This document shows positions 34,795 through 43,278 of a DNA stretch of 64,000 bases, in pieces. The DNA lies in the NCBI RefSeq assembly GCF_022747945.1, contig NZ_JALDST010000001.1:3100001-3164000 (forward strand). The letters are read 5' to 3'. The first letter of the stretch is position 1. Each line of letters opens with the position of its first letter. The stretch comes from Micromonospora sp. R77 (GTDB lineage: Bacteria > Actinomycetota > Actinomycetes > Mycobacteriales > Micromonosporaceae). Position numbers and translations under genes: made by a program. A model generated the notes under the pieces. That model did not search any database, had not been told where the DNA came from, and saw only the letters and a list, made by a program, of their open reading frames with translations.

Positions 34795-35862
34795 ATGTAT
34801 GGCAACGACTTCTCCGCGCCGGACGACGCGCCCGGCGGTGGCCTGCTCGGCGAGGTCGAGGCGGCGGAGGCGGCGCTGCGTGAGGCCGCCGCCCGGGCCC
34901 GACGCGGCGGACCCGCCCCGGGTGAGGACCTCGCGGCGTACTTCACCGAGGTCATCGACGCCGACCAGAAGATCGAGCCGCGCGACTGGATGCCCGAGGC
35001 GTACCGCAAGACGCTGATCCGGCAGATCGCCCAGCACGCGCACTCCGAGATCATCGGCATGCAGCCCGAGGGGAACTGGATCAGCCGGGCCCCCTCGCTC
35101 AAGCGCAAGGCGATCCTGCTGGCCAAGGTGCAGGACGAGGCCGGCCACGGCCTCTATCTCTACGCCGCCGCCGAGACGCTCGGCATCAGCCGGGACGAGC
35201 TGGTGGAGCTGCTCCTGGGCGGCCGGCAGAAGTACAGCTCGATCTTCAACTACCCCACGCTGACCTGGGCCGACGTGGGCGCGATCGGCTGGCTGGTGGA
35301 CGGCGCGGCGATCGTCAACCAGGTCCCGCTCTGCCGCTGCTCCTACGGCCCGTACGCGCGGGCGATGATCCGGGTCTGCAAGGAGGAGTCGTTCCACCAG
35401 CGGCAGGGCTACGAGATCCTGCACACCCTGGCGCACGGCACCCCCGGGCAGAAGGCGATGGCGCAGGACGCGATCGACCGCTGGTGGTACCCGTCGCTGG
35501 CGATGTTCGGCCCGCCGGACGGCGACTCGACGCACTCCGCCCAGTCGATGGCCTGGAAGATCAAGCGGTTCTCCAACGACGAGCTGCGCCAGCGCTTCGT
35601 GGACATGTGCGTCCAGCAGGCCGAGATCCTCGGCCTCACCCTCCCCGACCCCGACCTGCGCTGGAACGACGAGCGGCAGGCGTACGACTACACCCAGCCC
35701 GACTACGACGAGCTGATGCAGGTGATCAAGGGCAACGGCCCGTGCAACCGGCAGCGGATGGAACACCGCCGGGCCGCCCACGCCGAGGGCGCCTGGGTAC
35801 GCGAGGCCGCCGCGGCGTACGCCGCCAAGCGGGCGGAACAGAAGGAGAAGGTGGCCGCGTGA
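34795..35862 (+). CDS. paaA: Phenylacetyl-CoA epoxidase catalytic subunit
   Basis: 355 residues of the ferritin-like diiron PaaA family. Metal-ligand regions include [30 protein letters not shown] and [13 protein letters not shown]. It is the oxygen-activating subunit of the complex that epoxidises the ring of phenylacetyl-CoA. ATG 34795 agrees with family length and with the -10-like box just upstream. The five paa genes overlap end to start by four bases each. Confidence 0.95.
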   Translation: MYGNDFSAPDDAPGGGLLGEVEAAEAALREAAARARRGGPAPGEDLAAYFTEVIDADQKIEPRDWMPEAYRKTLIRQIAQHAHSEIIGMQPEGNWISRAPSLKRKAILLAKVQDEAGHGLYLYAAAETLGISRDELVELLLGGRQKYSSIFNYPTLTWADVGAIGWLVDGAAIVNQVPLCRCSYGPYARAMIRVCKEESFHQRQGYEILHTLAHGTPGQKAMAQDAIDRWWYPSLAMFGPPDGDSTHSAQSMAWKIKRFSNDELRQRFVDMCVQQAEILGLTLPDPDLRWNDERQAYDYTQPDYDELMQVIKGNGPCNRQRMEHRRAAHAEGAWVREAAAAYAAKRAEQKEKVAA

Positions 35863-36179
35863 GCGAGCGTAGTGAGCGACCCGGTCAGCTCGGCGCAGGG
35901 AATCCTTCGCCTCTCTGGGAGGTCTTCGTGCGGGCGCGGCGCGGGCTGTCGCACACCCACGTCGGCAGCCTGCACGCCCCCGACGCGGAGCTGGCCCTGC
36001 GCAACGCCCGCGACCTCTACACCCGCCGCCAGGAGGGGGTCTCCATCTGGGTGGTGCCGGCGGGCGCGATCACCGCGTCCAGCCCGGACGAGAAGGACGC
36101 CTTCTTCGACCCGGCCGCCGACAAGGTCTACCGCCACCCCACCTTCTACGAGGTGCCGGACGGGGTGGCCCACCTGTGA
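35859..36179 (+). CDS. paaB: Phenylacetyl-CoA epoxidase subunit PaaB
   Basis: 106 residues. The conserved PaaB core starts at [21 protein letters not shown] and continues through the family region to the end. The first 18 residues are encoded by a GTGAGCGAGCGTAGTGAGCGA-like stretch that resembles a dispersed actinobacterial linker repeat and is not part of the core. GTG 35859 overlaps the paaA stop and has AAGGAG upstream. PaaB bridges catalytic subunits in the complex. Confidence 0.92.
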   Translation: MSERSERPGQLGAGNPSPLWEVFVRARRGLSHTHVGSLHAPDAELALRNARDLYTRRQEGVSIWVVPAGAITASSPDEKDAFFDPAADKVYRHPTFYEVPDGVAHL

Positions 36180-36898
36180 CCTCCGTCGAATTCGTGCTGG
36201 GGCTCGGCGACGACGCGCTGGTCGCGGCGCAGCGGCTCGCCGAGTGGACCACCCGCGCGCCGGAGATGGAGGAGGACATCGCGCTGGCCAACATCGCCCT
36301 CGACCAGCTCGGCGCGGCCCGCCTCCTGCTGACGTACGCGGGTGAGCTGGAAGGCGCCGGCCGGGACGAGGACGCGCTGGCCTACCTGCGCGACGACCGG
36401 GAGTTCCGCAACTGCCTCCTGGTCGAGCTGCCCAACGGCGACTTCGCGGTGACCATGGCGAAGCTGCTCATCCTGTCGGCCTGGCAGCTGCCGCTCTACA
36501 CCGCCCTGTCCGGCTGCGCCGACGAGCGGCTGGCCGCGATCGGGGCGAAGGCGCGCAAGGAGTCGGCGTACCACCTGGACCACGCCTCGCTCTGGGTGAA
36601 GCGCCTCGGCGACGGCACCGAGGAGTCGCACCGGCGCATGCAGGTCGCCCTGGACGAGGTGTGGCCGTACACCCACGAGCTGTTCGTGGCGGACCCGGCG
36701 GCACCGGTCGACCCGGCCACCCTGCGGGCCGACTTCGACGCCGTCGTCGCCGCGGTGCTGGACGAGGCCACCCTGACCCGCCCGGCGGACGGCTGGCGGC
36801 CCGGCGGTGGGCGGGACGGCGTGCACAGCGAGCACCTGTCGTACCTGCTGGCCGAGATGCAGGTGCTGCACCGCGCCCACCCGGGAGCCGAGTGGTGA
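36176..36898 (+). CDS. paaC: Phenylacetyl-CoA epoxidase structural subunit
   Basis: 240 residues of the PaaC family, a ferritin-like helical relative of PaaA that pairs with it but lacks a functional diiron centre. Landmarks are FVLGLGDDALVAAQRLAEW near the start, EDIALANIALDQLG and ESAYHLDHA. GTG 36176 overlaps the paaB stop. Confidence 0.93.
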   Translation: MTSVEFVLGLGDDALVAAQRLAEWTTRAPEMEEDIALANIALDQLGAARLLLTYAGELEGAGRDEDALAYLRDDREFRNCLLVELPNGDFAVTMAKLLILSAWQLPLYTALSGCADERLAAIGAKARKESAYHLDHASLWVKRLGDGTEESHRRMQVALDEVWPYTHELFVADPAAPVDPATLRADFDAVVAAVLDEATLTRPADGWRPGGGRDGVHSEHLSYLLAEMQVLHRAHPGAEW

Positions 36899-37371
36899 CG
36901 GACCCGAGGGAGGCCGCGGCGTCGGTGGTGGATCCGGAGATCCGGGTCGTCACCATCGACGAGCTGGGCATCCTGCGGGCGGTCGACGAGGACCCGGCCA
37001 CCGGTCGGGTCGTCGTCACCATCACCCCCACCTACACCGGCTGCCCGGCGATGGACGTGATCCGGTCGGACATCCGCCGGGCGCTGGCTGCCGCCGGCCA
37101 CCCGGACGCCGAGGTCCGCACGGTCCACAGCCCGGCCTGGAGCACCGACTGGATCTCCGACCGGGGCCGGGCCAAGCTCGCCGCCGCCGGCATCGCCCCG
37201 CCGCACCCGGTGCGGACGGGCACCGTCGTGCCGCTCACCCTCGCCGTACGCTGCCCGCGCTGCGGCTCGGTGGAGACCGAGCAGGTCAGCCGCTTCGGCT
37301 CCACCGCGTGCAAGGCCCTCTGGCGCTGCCGTTCCTGCGCCGAACCCTTCGACCACCTGAAGGCGCTGTGA
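36895..37371 (+). CDS. paaD: Phenylacetate pathway Fe-S assembly-like protein
   Basis: 158 residues: a DUF59/MIP18-like domain (about 1-90, with YTGCPAMD) and a C-terminal zinc-ribbon-like CPRCGSVE...CRSC. PaaD is required for phenylacetate degradation and is thought to help mature the complex. GTG 36895 overlaps paaC. Confidence 0.92.
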   Translation: MTDPREAAASVVDPEIRVVTIDELGILRAVDEDPATGRVVVTITPTYTGCPAMDVIRSDIRRALAAAGHPDAEVRTVHSPAWSTDWISDRGRAKLAAAGIAPPHPVRTGTVVPLTLAVRCPRCGSVETEQVSRFGSTACKALWRCRSCAEPFDHLKAL

Positions 37372-38477
37372 CTGTCACCATCACCCGACCGGTCCGTCGC
37401 CGGCCGGTCTTCCACCCGTTGCCCGTCGCCGTCGTCGACCGGCTCACCGACGATTCGGTGGCGGTCACCTTCGCCGTGCCGACGGAGCTGCGGGAGACCT
37501 TCGCGTTCTCCGCCGGCCAGCACCTGACCGTGCGGCGCGTCGCCGACGACGGCGAGGAGGTGCGGCGGTCGTACTCGATCTGCTCGACGCCGCAGGAGCT
37601 GGCCCGGCACGGCCGGTTGCGGATCGGGGTGCGGGAGGTGCCCGGCGGCGCCTTCTCCGCGTTCGCCTGCGGCGCGCTGCGCGGCGGCGACACCGTCGAG
37701 GTGCTGCCCCCGCTCGGGCACTTCACCACGGCCTTCGCGCCGGACCGGGTCCGCCACTACGGCGCGGTGGTCGCCGGTTCCGGCATCACGCCGGTGCTCG
37801 CGCTGGTCGCGACCGCCCTGGCCGTCGAGCCGGCCAGCACCTTCACCCTGGTGTACGGCAACCGCACGGCGAACACGGTGATGTTCGCCGAGGAGCTGGC
37901 GGACCTGAAGGACCGCTACCCGACCCGGCTGCACCTGGTGCACGTGCTCTCCCGGGAGCAGGGCGAGTCGCCGCTGCTGTCCGGGCGGATCGACGCCGAG
38001 CGGCTGGACCGGCTGCTGGACACCATCGTGCCGGGCGACGCCATCGAGGAGTGGTTCCTCTGCGGCCCGTACGGGATGGTGGTGGACGCGAAGGCGGTGC
38101 TGGCGGGGCGGGGTCTGCCGGAGTCGGCGGTGCACACCGAACTGTTCCACGTCGACGCGCCGCCGGAGCCGGTCCGCCGCCCCGGCGACGAGCCGGGGGC
38201 CGGCGCCGAGGTGACGATCGTGCTGGAGGGCCGCTCGTCGACCTTCACCATGGGCCGGGACGAGCGGGTGCTGGACGCGGCGCTGAAGGTCCGCGCCGAG
38301 CTGCCGTACGCCTGCAAGGGCGGGGTCTGCTCCACCTGCCGGGCCAAGGTGGTCCGGGGCGAGGTCTCGATGGCCCGCAACTATGCCCTGGAGCCGGACG
38401 AGGTGGCCGCGGGGTACGTCCTGACCTGTCAGTCCAGCCCGACCACCGACCAGGTCGTCGTCGACTACGACGCGTGA
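37368..38477 (+). CDS. paaE: Phenylacetyl-CoA epoxidase reductase subunit
   Basis: 369 residues: a ferredoxin-NADP reductase-like FAD domain with RRSYSICS, an NAD(P) domain with GSGITPVLAL and CGPYGMV, and a C-terminal plant-type 2Fe-2S domain CKGGVCSTC with a fourth cysteine in LTCQS. It passes electrons from NADPH to PaaA. No downstream paa genes (ring opening, beta-oxidation) follow in the window. Confidence 0.94.
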   Translation: MTVTITRPVRRRPVFHPLPVAVVDRLTDDSVAVTFAVPTELRETFAFSAGQHLTVRRVADDGEEVRRSYSICSTPQELARHGRLRIGVREVPGGAFSAFACGALRGGDTVEVLPPLGHFTTAFAPDRVRHYGAVVAGSGITPVLALVATALAVEPASTFTLVYGNRTANTVMFAEELADLKDRYPTRLHLVHVLSREQGESPLLSGRIDAERLDRLLDTIVPGDAIEEWFLCGPYGMVVDAKAVLAGRGLPESAVHTELFHVDAPPEPVRRPGDEPGAGAEVTIVLEGRSSTFTMGRDERVLDAALKVRAELPYACKGGVCSTCRAKVVRGEVSMARNYALEPDEVAAGYVLTCQSSPTTDQVVVDYDA

Positions 38478-38480
38478 CGT

Positions 38481-38499
38481 GTAGAACGGATCGTTCTAC
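38481..38499. promoter_or_regulatory. Operator overlapping the toxin-antitoxin promoter
   Basis: GTAGAAC-GGATC-GTTCTAC is an inverted repeat that runs into the TACACT -10 box at 38497. Antitoxins of this family usually bind such sites in their own promoters. Confidence 0.6.
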
Positions 38500-38502
38500 A
38501 CT
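38497..38502 (+). promoter_or_regulatory. -10 box of a probable leaderless promoter
   Basis: TACACT, seven bases before ATG 38510. Its first bases belong to the operator palindrome. Confidence 0.5.
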
Positions 38503-38509
38503 TGCGGCC

Positions 38510-38788
38510 ATGGAGCAGATCGCCATTCGTGAGCTCAACCAGCACACGAGCAGAGTGCTCGCCAGGGTGCGCGCCGGTGAAACGGTGGAAGTCACAGATC
38601 GGGGAGAGCCGATCGCCCGACTCGTGCCCGTCGTAGCGGGCGACGCCCTCCTCGGCCGTCTCGTGGCGGAGGGCCGGGCGACCGCGCCGACGTCGACCGG
38701 CCCGCTGCCCGTGCCGCCCGTGCTCGGTGATCCCGCCGAGGACGTGGCGTCGGCGCTGGCCGGATACCGGGACGAGGAGCGCTGGTGA
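38510..38788 (+). CDS. Phd/YefM-family antitoxin
   Basis: 92 residues. The N-terminal Phd/YefM DNA-binding fold is clear (IAIRELNQHTSRVLARVRAGETVEVTDRG cut here to its ends: IAIRELNQHT and ETVEVTDRGEPIARLVP). The C-terminal half, with Pro-rich and then acidic residues ending GYRDEERW, should wrap the toxin. It begins 32 bases after paaE under its own promoter and overlaps the toxin gene by four bases. Confidence 0.88.
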   Translation: MEQIAIRELNQHTSRVLARVRAGETVEVTDRGEPIARLVPVVAGDALLGRLVAEGRATAPTSTGPLPVPPVLGDPAEDVASALAGYRDEERW

Positions 38789-39195
38789 TCTATCTGGACT
38801 CAGCGGCGGTCATCAAGCTGCTCCGCCGGGAGCTGGCGACCGAGGACCTCGTGGCCTGGTTGAACGAGCGGCCCGGGACGTCACTGGTCGCGTCGGCTCT
38901 GGTCGAGGTCGAGGTGCCCCGGGCGCTTCGTCGCGCGGCACCGCAGGCTCTCGTGGGGGTCCCCACGATTCTCTCCCGGTTGTACCGGGTGGAGATCGAC
39001 GCGACCGTTCGCGCGGCGGCCGGCGCGTACGCGGAGCCGTTGCTGCGCAGCCTCGACGCGATCCACCTCGCGACGGCCGAGATCCTGGCTCGTCAGGCAG
39101 GTAGCGACTTCGCAGCCTTCGTCACCTACGACCGTCGGCTGCTCGACGCGGCCAAGGGGGTCGGACTCCCGGTGGCGAGCCCGGGCCTGGACTGA
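38785..39195 (+). CDS. PIN-domain (VapC-like) toxin
   Basis: 136 residues of the PIN ribonuclease family. The acidic residues are present: D5 in YLDSAAVIKLL, Glu in ALVEVEVPRAL, Asp in SLDAIHLATA and Asp in TYDRRLLDAA. VapC toxins cleave tRNA or rRNA until the antitoxin is bound. GTG 38785 overlaps the antitoxin stop. The pair looks intact. Confidence 0.88.
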   Translation: MIYLDSAAVIKLLRRELATEDLVAWLNERPGTSLVASALVEVEVPRALRRAAPQALVGVPTILSRLYRVEIDATVRAAAGAYAEPLLRSLDAIHLATAEILARQAGSDFAAFVTYDRRLLDAAKGVGLPVASPGLD

Positions 39196-39259
39196 GCGCG
39201 GTCCCTGGGGTCCTCGTCACGGCGGGTGGAGGTGGGTGCCGGCCTCCGGACGGGCGACG

Positions 39260-39265
39260 TACGCT
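39260..39265 (+). promoter_or_regulatory. -10 box of a probable leaderless promoter
   Basis: TACGCT, seven bases before GTG 39273 of mqnC. A GGAGG at 39267-39271 is too close to the start to act as a ribosome-binding site. Confidence 0.45.
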
Positions 39266-39272
39266 CGGAGGC

Positions 39273-40463
39273 GTGACGGTGAGCCGGGAGATCGACGACA
39301 TCCTGCAGCGCGGCGCGGACGGTGGGCGGATCACGCCCGAGGAGGCCCTGCTGCTCTACACCGAGGCGCCCTTCCACGCGCTGGGTGAGGCGGCGGACGC
39401 GGTACGCCGACGGCGCTACCCGGACAACATCGTCACCTACCTGATCGACCGCAACATCAACTACACGAACGTCTGCGTGACGGCGTGCAAGTTCTGCGCC
39501 TTCTATCGCGCGCCCAAGCACTCGGAGGGGTGGACCCACCCGACCGAGGAGATCCTGCGCCGCTGCGGCGAGGCGGTCGAGCTGGGCGCCACCCAGGTCA
39601 TGCTCCAGGGCGGCCACCACCCGGACTACGGCGTGGAGTACTACGAGGAGCTCTTCTCCTCGGTCAAGAAGGCCTACCCGCAGCTGGCCATCCACTCCAT
39701 CGGGCCGAGCGAGATCCTGCACATGGCCAAGGTCTCCGGCGTCAGCCTGGACGAGGCGATCGCCCGGATCAAGGCGGCCGGCCTGGACTCGATCGCCGGT
39801 GCCGGCGCGGAGATGCTGCCCGACCGGCCGCGCAAGGCGATCGCGCCGCTGAAGGAGTCGGGCGCGCGCTGGCTCGAGGTGATGGAGCTGGCCCACCGGC
39901 AGGGCCTGGAGTCGACCGCCACGATGATGATGGGCACCGGCGAGACCAACGCCGAGCGGATCGAGCACCTGCGGATGATCCGCGACGTGCAGGACCGCAC
40001 CCGAGGCTTCCGGGCCTTCATCCCGTGGACGTACCAGCCGGAGAACAACCACCTCAAGGGCCGCACCCAGGCGACCAACCTGGAATACCTGCGGCTGGTG
40101 GCGGTCGCCCGGCTCTTCTTCGAGACGGTGCCGCACCTGCAGGCGTCCTGGCTGACCACCGGCAAGGACGTCGGCCAGCTCGCGCTGCACATGGGCGTGG
40201 ACGACCTGGGCTCGATCATGCTGGAGGAGAACGTGATCTCCTCCGCGGGCGCCCGGCACCGGTCCAACCTGCACGAGCTGATCGAGATGATCCGCACCGC
40301 GGACCGGATCCCGGCCCAGCGCGACACGCTCTACAACCGGCTCGCCGTGCACTGGACGCCGGCCGACGACCCGAGCGACGACCGGGTGGTCTCGCACTTC
40401 TCCTCGATCGCCCTGCCGGGCGGTGGGGCCGGGAAGTCGCTGCCCCTCGTCGAGGTCAACTGA
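39273..40463 (+). CDS. mqnC: Cyclic dehypoxanthinyl futalosine synthase (radical SAM)
   Basis: 396 residues with the radical SAM cluster motif CVTACKFC (C68, C72, C75) and MqnC landmarks NINYTNVC, MLQGGHHPDYG, SIAGAGAEML and FIPWTYQPENN. MqnC cyclises dehypoxanthine futalosine, forming the second ring of the naphthoate skeleton. It follows the toxin gene after 77 bases and is ended by a clear hairpin. Confidence 0.94.
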   Translation: MTVSREIDDILQRGADGGRITPEEALLLYTEAPFHALGEAADAVRRRRYPDNIVTYLIDRNINYTNVCVTACKFCAFYRAPKHSEGWTHPTEEILRRCGEAVELGATQVMLQGGHHPDYGVEYYEELFSSVKKAYPQLAIHSIGPSEILHMAKVSGVSLDEAIARIKAAGLDSIAGAGAEMLPDRPRKAIAPLKESGARWLEVMELAHRQGLESTATMMMGTGETNAERIEHLRMIRDVQDRTRGFRAFIPWTYQPENNHLKGRTQATNLEYLRLVAVARLFFETVPHLQASWLTTGKDVGQLALHMGVDDLGSIMLEENVISSAGARHRSNLHELIEMIRTADRIPAQRDTLYNRLAVHWTPADDPSDDRVVSHFSSIALPGGGAGKSLPLVEVN

Positions 40464-40505
40464 CCTGCTCCGGCACGTCCCGCAACACTCCTGTGCACCG
40501 TCGGT

Positions 40506-40530
40506 GACCGTCCCGCCAGTCGGGACGGTC
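40506..40530. terminator. Hairpin after mqnC
   Basis: A 10-bp perfect stem (GACCGTCCCG with its complement) and loop CCAGT, 43 bases after the mqnC stop. Confidence 0.65.
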
Positions 40531-40755
40531 AACCGTTCGGTCAGCTGACAGTTGTCGAAGGGCGAGTTTCTGCTGCCCGTTCTCCGGAGGGGCGTCCGGG
40601 GTCACTGCCAACAAGACCCATCAATTCGGGCACTCCTTAAGTGACTCTTAGGCGGGCAGGTGGTGAAGGGTCGGCGCGGGGGGTGGCGAGGGTGATCGTC
40701 GCCCGCTAACGTGCCCGCTCGTACCTTTCCTTCACCCCACGGGGGGACCTCTTCC

Positions 40756-41976
40756 ATGATCTTCCGTAACCGGCCGCTGGTGCGGCTCGGCGCTGCCGCG
40801 CTGCTCGCCTCCGGTGCGTTCACCGCGCTCGGTGCGCCCGCCCAGGCCGCCGGCACCGAGACGGACCTCTCGCTCGACGTGGTGGGCACCCGGGTCGCCG
40901 AGGGCGCGCAGGGCAAGCTCGCCTTCGTCAAGGTGACGAACAAGGGCGAGAACACCCCGTCCGAGCTGGCCGTCCGCGCGGACGTGTCCAAGGTGGACTT
41001 CTCCAAGGTCGTCGCGTACCCGGCCGTCGAGGACGGCTGCGAGCTGGAGGGCACCGAGTCCAAGCCGATCGCCTGGACCTGCTACGCCACGAAGAGCGGC
41101 CTGCCGGGCGCCGGTGAGACCGTCGACCTGCCCGTCGTGCTCTTCAAGCTGGCCGGCACCCTGGACAAGGCGTACAGCGCCCCGGTGAGCTTCAGCATCG
41201 TCTCCAAGGACGACACCGACAAGACCAACAACACCAAGGCCGCGAACCTCGAGTTCACCAAGGAGAGCGGCGCCGACCTGGTCGTCCTCGCCGACGACGT
41301 GAAGACGGCGGTCACGGTCAAGAACGGCAAGATCCAGGCCGCCGGTGACCTGCACGCGGGCGACACCGCGCAGCTCGTCTACACCGCCTGGAACCAGGGC
41401 GACCGGGCCACCGCCGGCCTGAAGATCTCGGTCAAGCTGCCCAAGGGCGTGACCTTCACCGAGACCGAGGAGGGCTGCGAGTACAACGCGGACAAGACCT
41501 CCCTGGTCTGCACCTACGCCAACGCGCCGTTCGTCCCGCAGGACCAGGACGAGAAGGACGGCGACAACATCGTCTCGGGCGGCCGGTTCTACCACCTGCT
41601 GACGGTCGCCAAGGACGTGAAGGCCGGCGCGCTGTCCGGTGGCACCGTCGAGGTCGAGCCGATCCTGCCGGCCAAGGGTGTCGCGCCGCAGTCGACCGAG
41701 ATCAAGAACCTGCCGGAGAACATGACCCCGGTCCAGGCCGCCGACCTCGACGCCAGTGACAACACCGATGGTTACGCTGTCGTCGTCGCCGCCAAGGGTG
41801 GCGCGGGCGGCGGTGACGGCAACGACGCCGGTGGCCTGCCGGTGACCGGCGCCAAGGCCGGTCTGATCGGTGGCGTCGGCGTGGCCGTCCTCGCCGCGGG
41901 TGGCGCCATGTTCCTGGTCGCCCGCCGCCGCCGGGTGGTCCTGGTGACCCCGGGCGACGAGAAGCCGACCGCCTGA
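40756..41976 (+). CDS. LPxTG-type surface protein
   Basis: 406 residues: signal peptide (about 1-33, AQA-AG), a long extracellular part, and a sorting signal. The signal consists of LPVTG (361-365), a hydrophobic helix (about 370-393) and RRRR. The extracellular part resembles repeated beta-sandwich (DUF11-like) modules, with cysteine pairs at DGCELEG/WTCYAT and EGCEYN/LVCTYA. Sortase should link it to the cell wall. ATG 40756 has a GGGGGGA tract nine bases upstream. No sortase gene is in the window. The 230 bases before it hold only the mqnC hairpin and probably the promoter. Confidence 0.85.
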   Translation: MIFRNRPLVRLGAAALLASGAFTALGAPAQAAGTETDLSLDVVGTRVAEGAQGKLAFVKVTNKGENTPSELAVRADVSKVDFSKVVAYPAVEDGCELEGTESKPIAWTCYATKSGLPGAGETVDLPVVLFKLAGTLDKAYSAPVSFSIVSKDDTDKTNNTKAANLEFTKESGADLVVLADDVKTAVTVKNGKIQAAGDLHAGDTAQLVYTAWNQGDRATAGLKISVKLPKGVTFTETEEGCEYNADKTSLVCTYANAPFVPQDQDEKDGDNIVSGGRFYHLLTVAKDVKAGALSGGTVEVEPILPAKGVAPQSTEIKNLPENMTPVQAADLDASDNTDGYAVVVAAKGGAGGGDGNDAGGLPVTGAKAGLIGGVGVAVLAAGGAMFLVARRRRVVLVTPGDEKPTA

Positions 41977-42022
41977 CGGTCGTCCTCCATCGGCCCATGA
42001 GGGCCGTTCACATAACGCACGG

Positions 42023-42060
42023 CGGCAGGGGCGGGATGGGTCACCATCCCGCCCCTGCCG
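42023..42060. terminator. Perfect 17-bp hairpin after the surface protein gene
   Basis: CGGCAGGGGCGGGATGG and its exact complement with loop GTCA, 46 bases after the stop. Confidence 0.75.
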
Positions 42061-42111
42061 TGTCCGCCACCCGTCGACGGTCGGTCCGGGGGCGGCTGGC
42101 AGAGTGGAGGG

Positions 42112-42822
42112 GTGAGCCGTACCCCGCAGGGCCAGCGCGCCGGCCTGGACAAGTCCCCGCACGAGGTCGCCGCGATGTTCGACGGCGTGGCCGCCCGCTA
42201 CGACCTGACCAACACCGTCCTCTCCTTCGGCCAGGACCGGTCCTGGCGGCGGGTCACCCGGGAGGCGCTCGGCTTGCGCCCGGGTGAGCGGGTGCTGGAC
42301 GTGGGCGCGGGCACCGGCGTCTCGACCGAGGAACTGGCGCACTCCGGCGCGTACGTGGTGGGCGCCGACCTGTCCCTGGGCATGCTGCGCGCCGGCAAGC
42401 GGACCCGTCCGCAGGTGCCGCTGCTGGCCGGGGACGCGCTGCGGCTGCCCTTCGCCGACGGCAGCTTCGACGCGGTGACCATCTCCTTCGCGCTGCGCAA
42501 CGTCACCGACACCGACGCGGCGCTGCGCGAGCTGGCCCGGGTCACCCGGCCCGGTGGCCGGCTGGTGGTCTGCGAGTTCAGCACCCCGGTGAACCCGGCC
42601 TTCCGCACGGTCTACCTGTCGTACCTGATGCGGTCGTTGCCGGCCGTGGCCCGGAAGGTCTCCAGCAACCCCGACGCGTACGTCTATCTCGCCGAGTCGA
42701 TCCGGGCCTGGCCGGACCAGGCGGCCCTCGCGGCGCGGATCGGCGCGGCCGGCTGGGGCCGGGTGGCCTGGCGCAACCTGACCGGCGGGGTCGTCGCGCT
42801 GCACCGGGCGATCCGGACCTGA
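42112..42822 (+). CDS. menG: Demethylmenaquinone methyltransferase
   Basis: 236 residues of the UbiE/MenG family: [25 protein letters not shown] near the start, SAM motif [10 protein letters not shown] (61-69), and SFALRNVTD. It adds the C2 methyl group, giving menaquinone. GTG 42112 lies directly after GGAGGG, which is too close for normal spacing, so the message may be leaderless. In the futalosine pathway the same step is also named mqnG. Confidence 0.92.
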   Translation: MSRTPQGQRAGLDKSPHEVAAMFDGVAARYDLTNTVLSFGQDRSWRRVTREALGLRPGERVLDVGAGTGVSTEELAHSGAYVVGADLSLGMLRAGKRTRPQVPLLAGDALRLPFADGSFDAVTISFALRNVTDTDAALRELARVTRPGGRLVVCEFSTPVNPAFRTVYLSYLMRSLPAVARKVSSNPDAYVYLAESIRAWPDQAALAARIGAAGWGRVAWRNLTGGVVALHRAIRT

Positions 42823-42900
42823 CGCAGGCGGTGGTGCCCGCCGGGCGGCGGGCGGCCGGTCTCGTTTCATGAATATCCGGTTTTGTGTCACTTCGCGCCG

Positions 42901-42906
42901 TAGGCT
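42901..42906 (+). promoter_or_regulatory. -10 box of a probable leaderless promoter
   Basis: TAGGCT, seven bases before ATG 42914. It decides the start over an in-frame ATG at 42869. Confidence 0.45.
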
Positions 42907-42913
42907 CGCCCGC

Positions 42914-43144
42914 ATGACGGCACCAGACCAGGCGGCCGGCGGGACAGCCGGCGACGATGACGCCATCGAGCTCGTCGCCCAGCTCAGGGAGTTGGCCGGG
43001 GCGGACCCCGGCGACGTCCGTCAGGTGGTGGCCGAGGTGCTGGCGGCGCTGGACCGGGTGGCCGGCGGGGCGCTCCGCGAACACCTGCCCGAGGCGATCC
43101 GGGCGGACGCCGGCCTCGACCGGACCAGCCCGGCCCACCCCTGA
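42914..43144 (+). CDS. Small acidic protein of unknown function
   Basis: 76 residues, mostly helical, acidic and Ala-rich (ELVAQLRELAGADPGDVRQVV), with no cysteines or membrane segment. I do not recognise a family. Third-position GC and the -10 box just upstream support it being real. It lies between menG and the menaquinone-reductase-like gene. Confidence 0.6.
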   Translation: MTAPDQAAGGTAGDDDAIELVAQLRELAGADPGDVRQVVAEVLAALDRVAGGALREHLPEAIRADAGLDRTSPAHP

Positions 43145-43220
43145 CCTGCCCGGGGGCTCCCACCGGTAGGTTTCCGGGAAGTTAGGTACCCCTCACCGCC
43201 TACTGGTGTAACGGCGGTCA

Positions 43221-43226
43221 TAGACT
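43221..43226 (+). promoter_or_regulatory. Candidate -10 box before the reductase gene
   Basis: TAGACT, 52 bases upstream of ATG 43279, which would leave a short leader containing the GGAGGAGG ribosome-binding site. Confidence 0.3.
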
Positions 43227-43278
43227 CCAACCCGATCGGCTTGTGAAGCATTTCACGAGCATGCGGGAGGAGGCGCAG

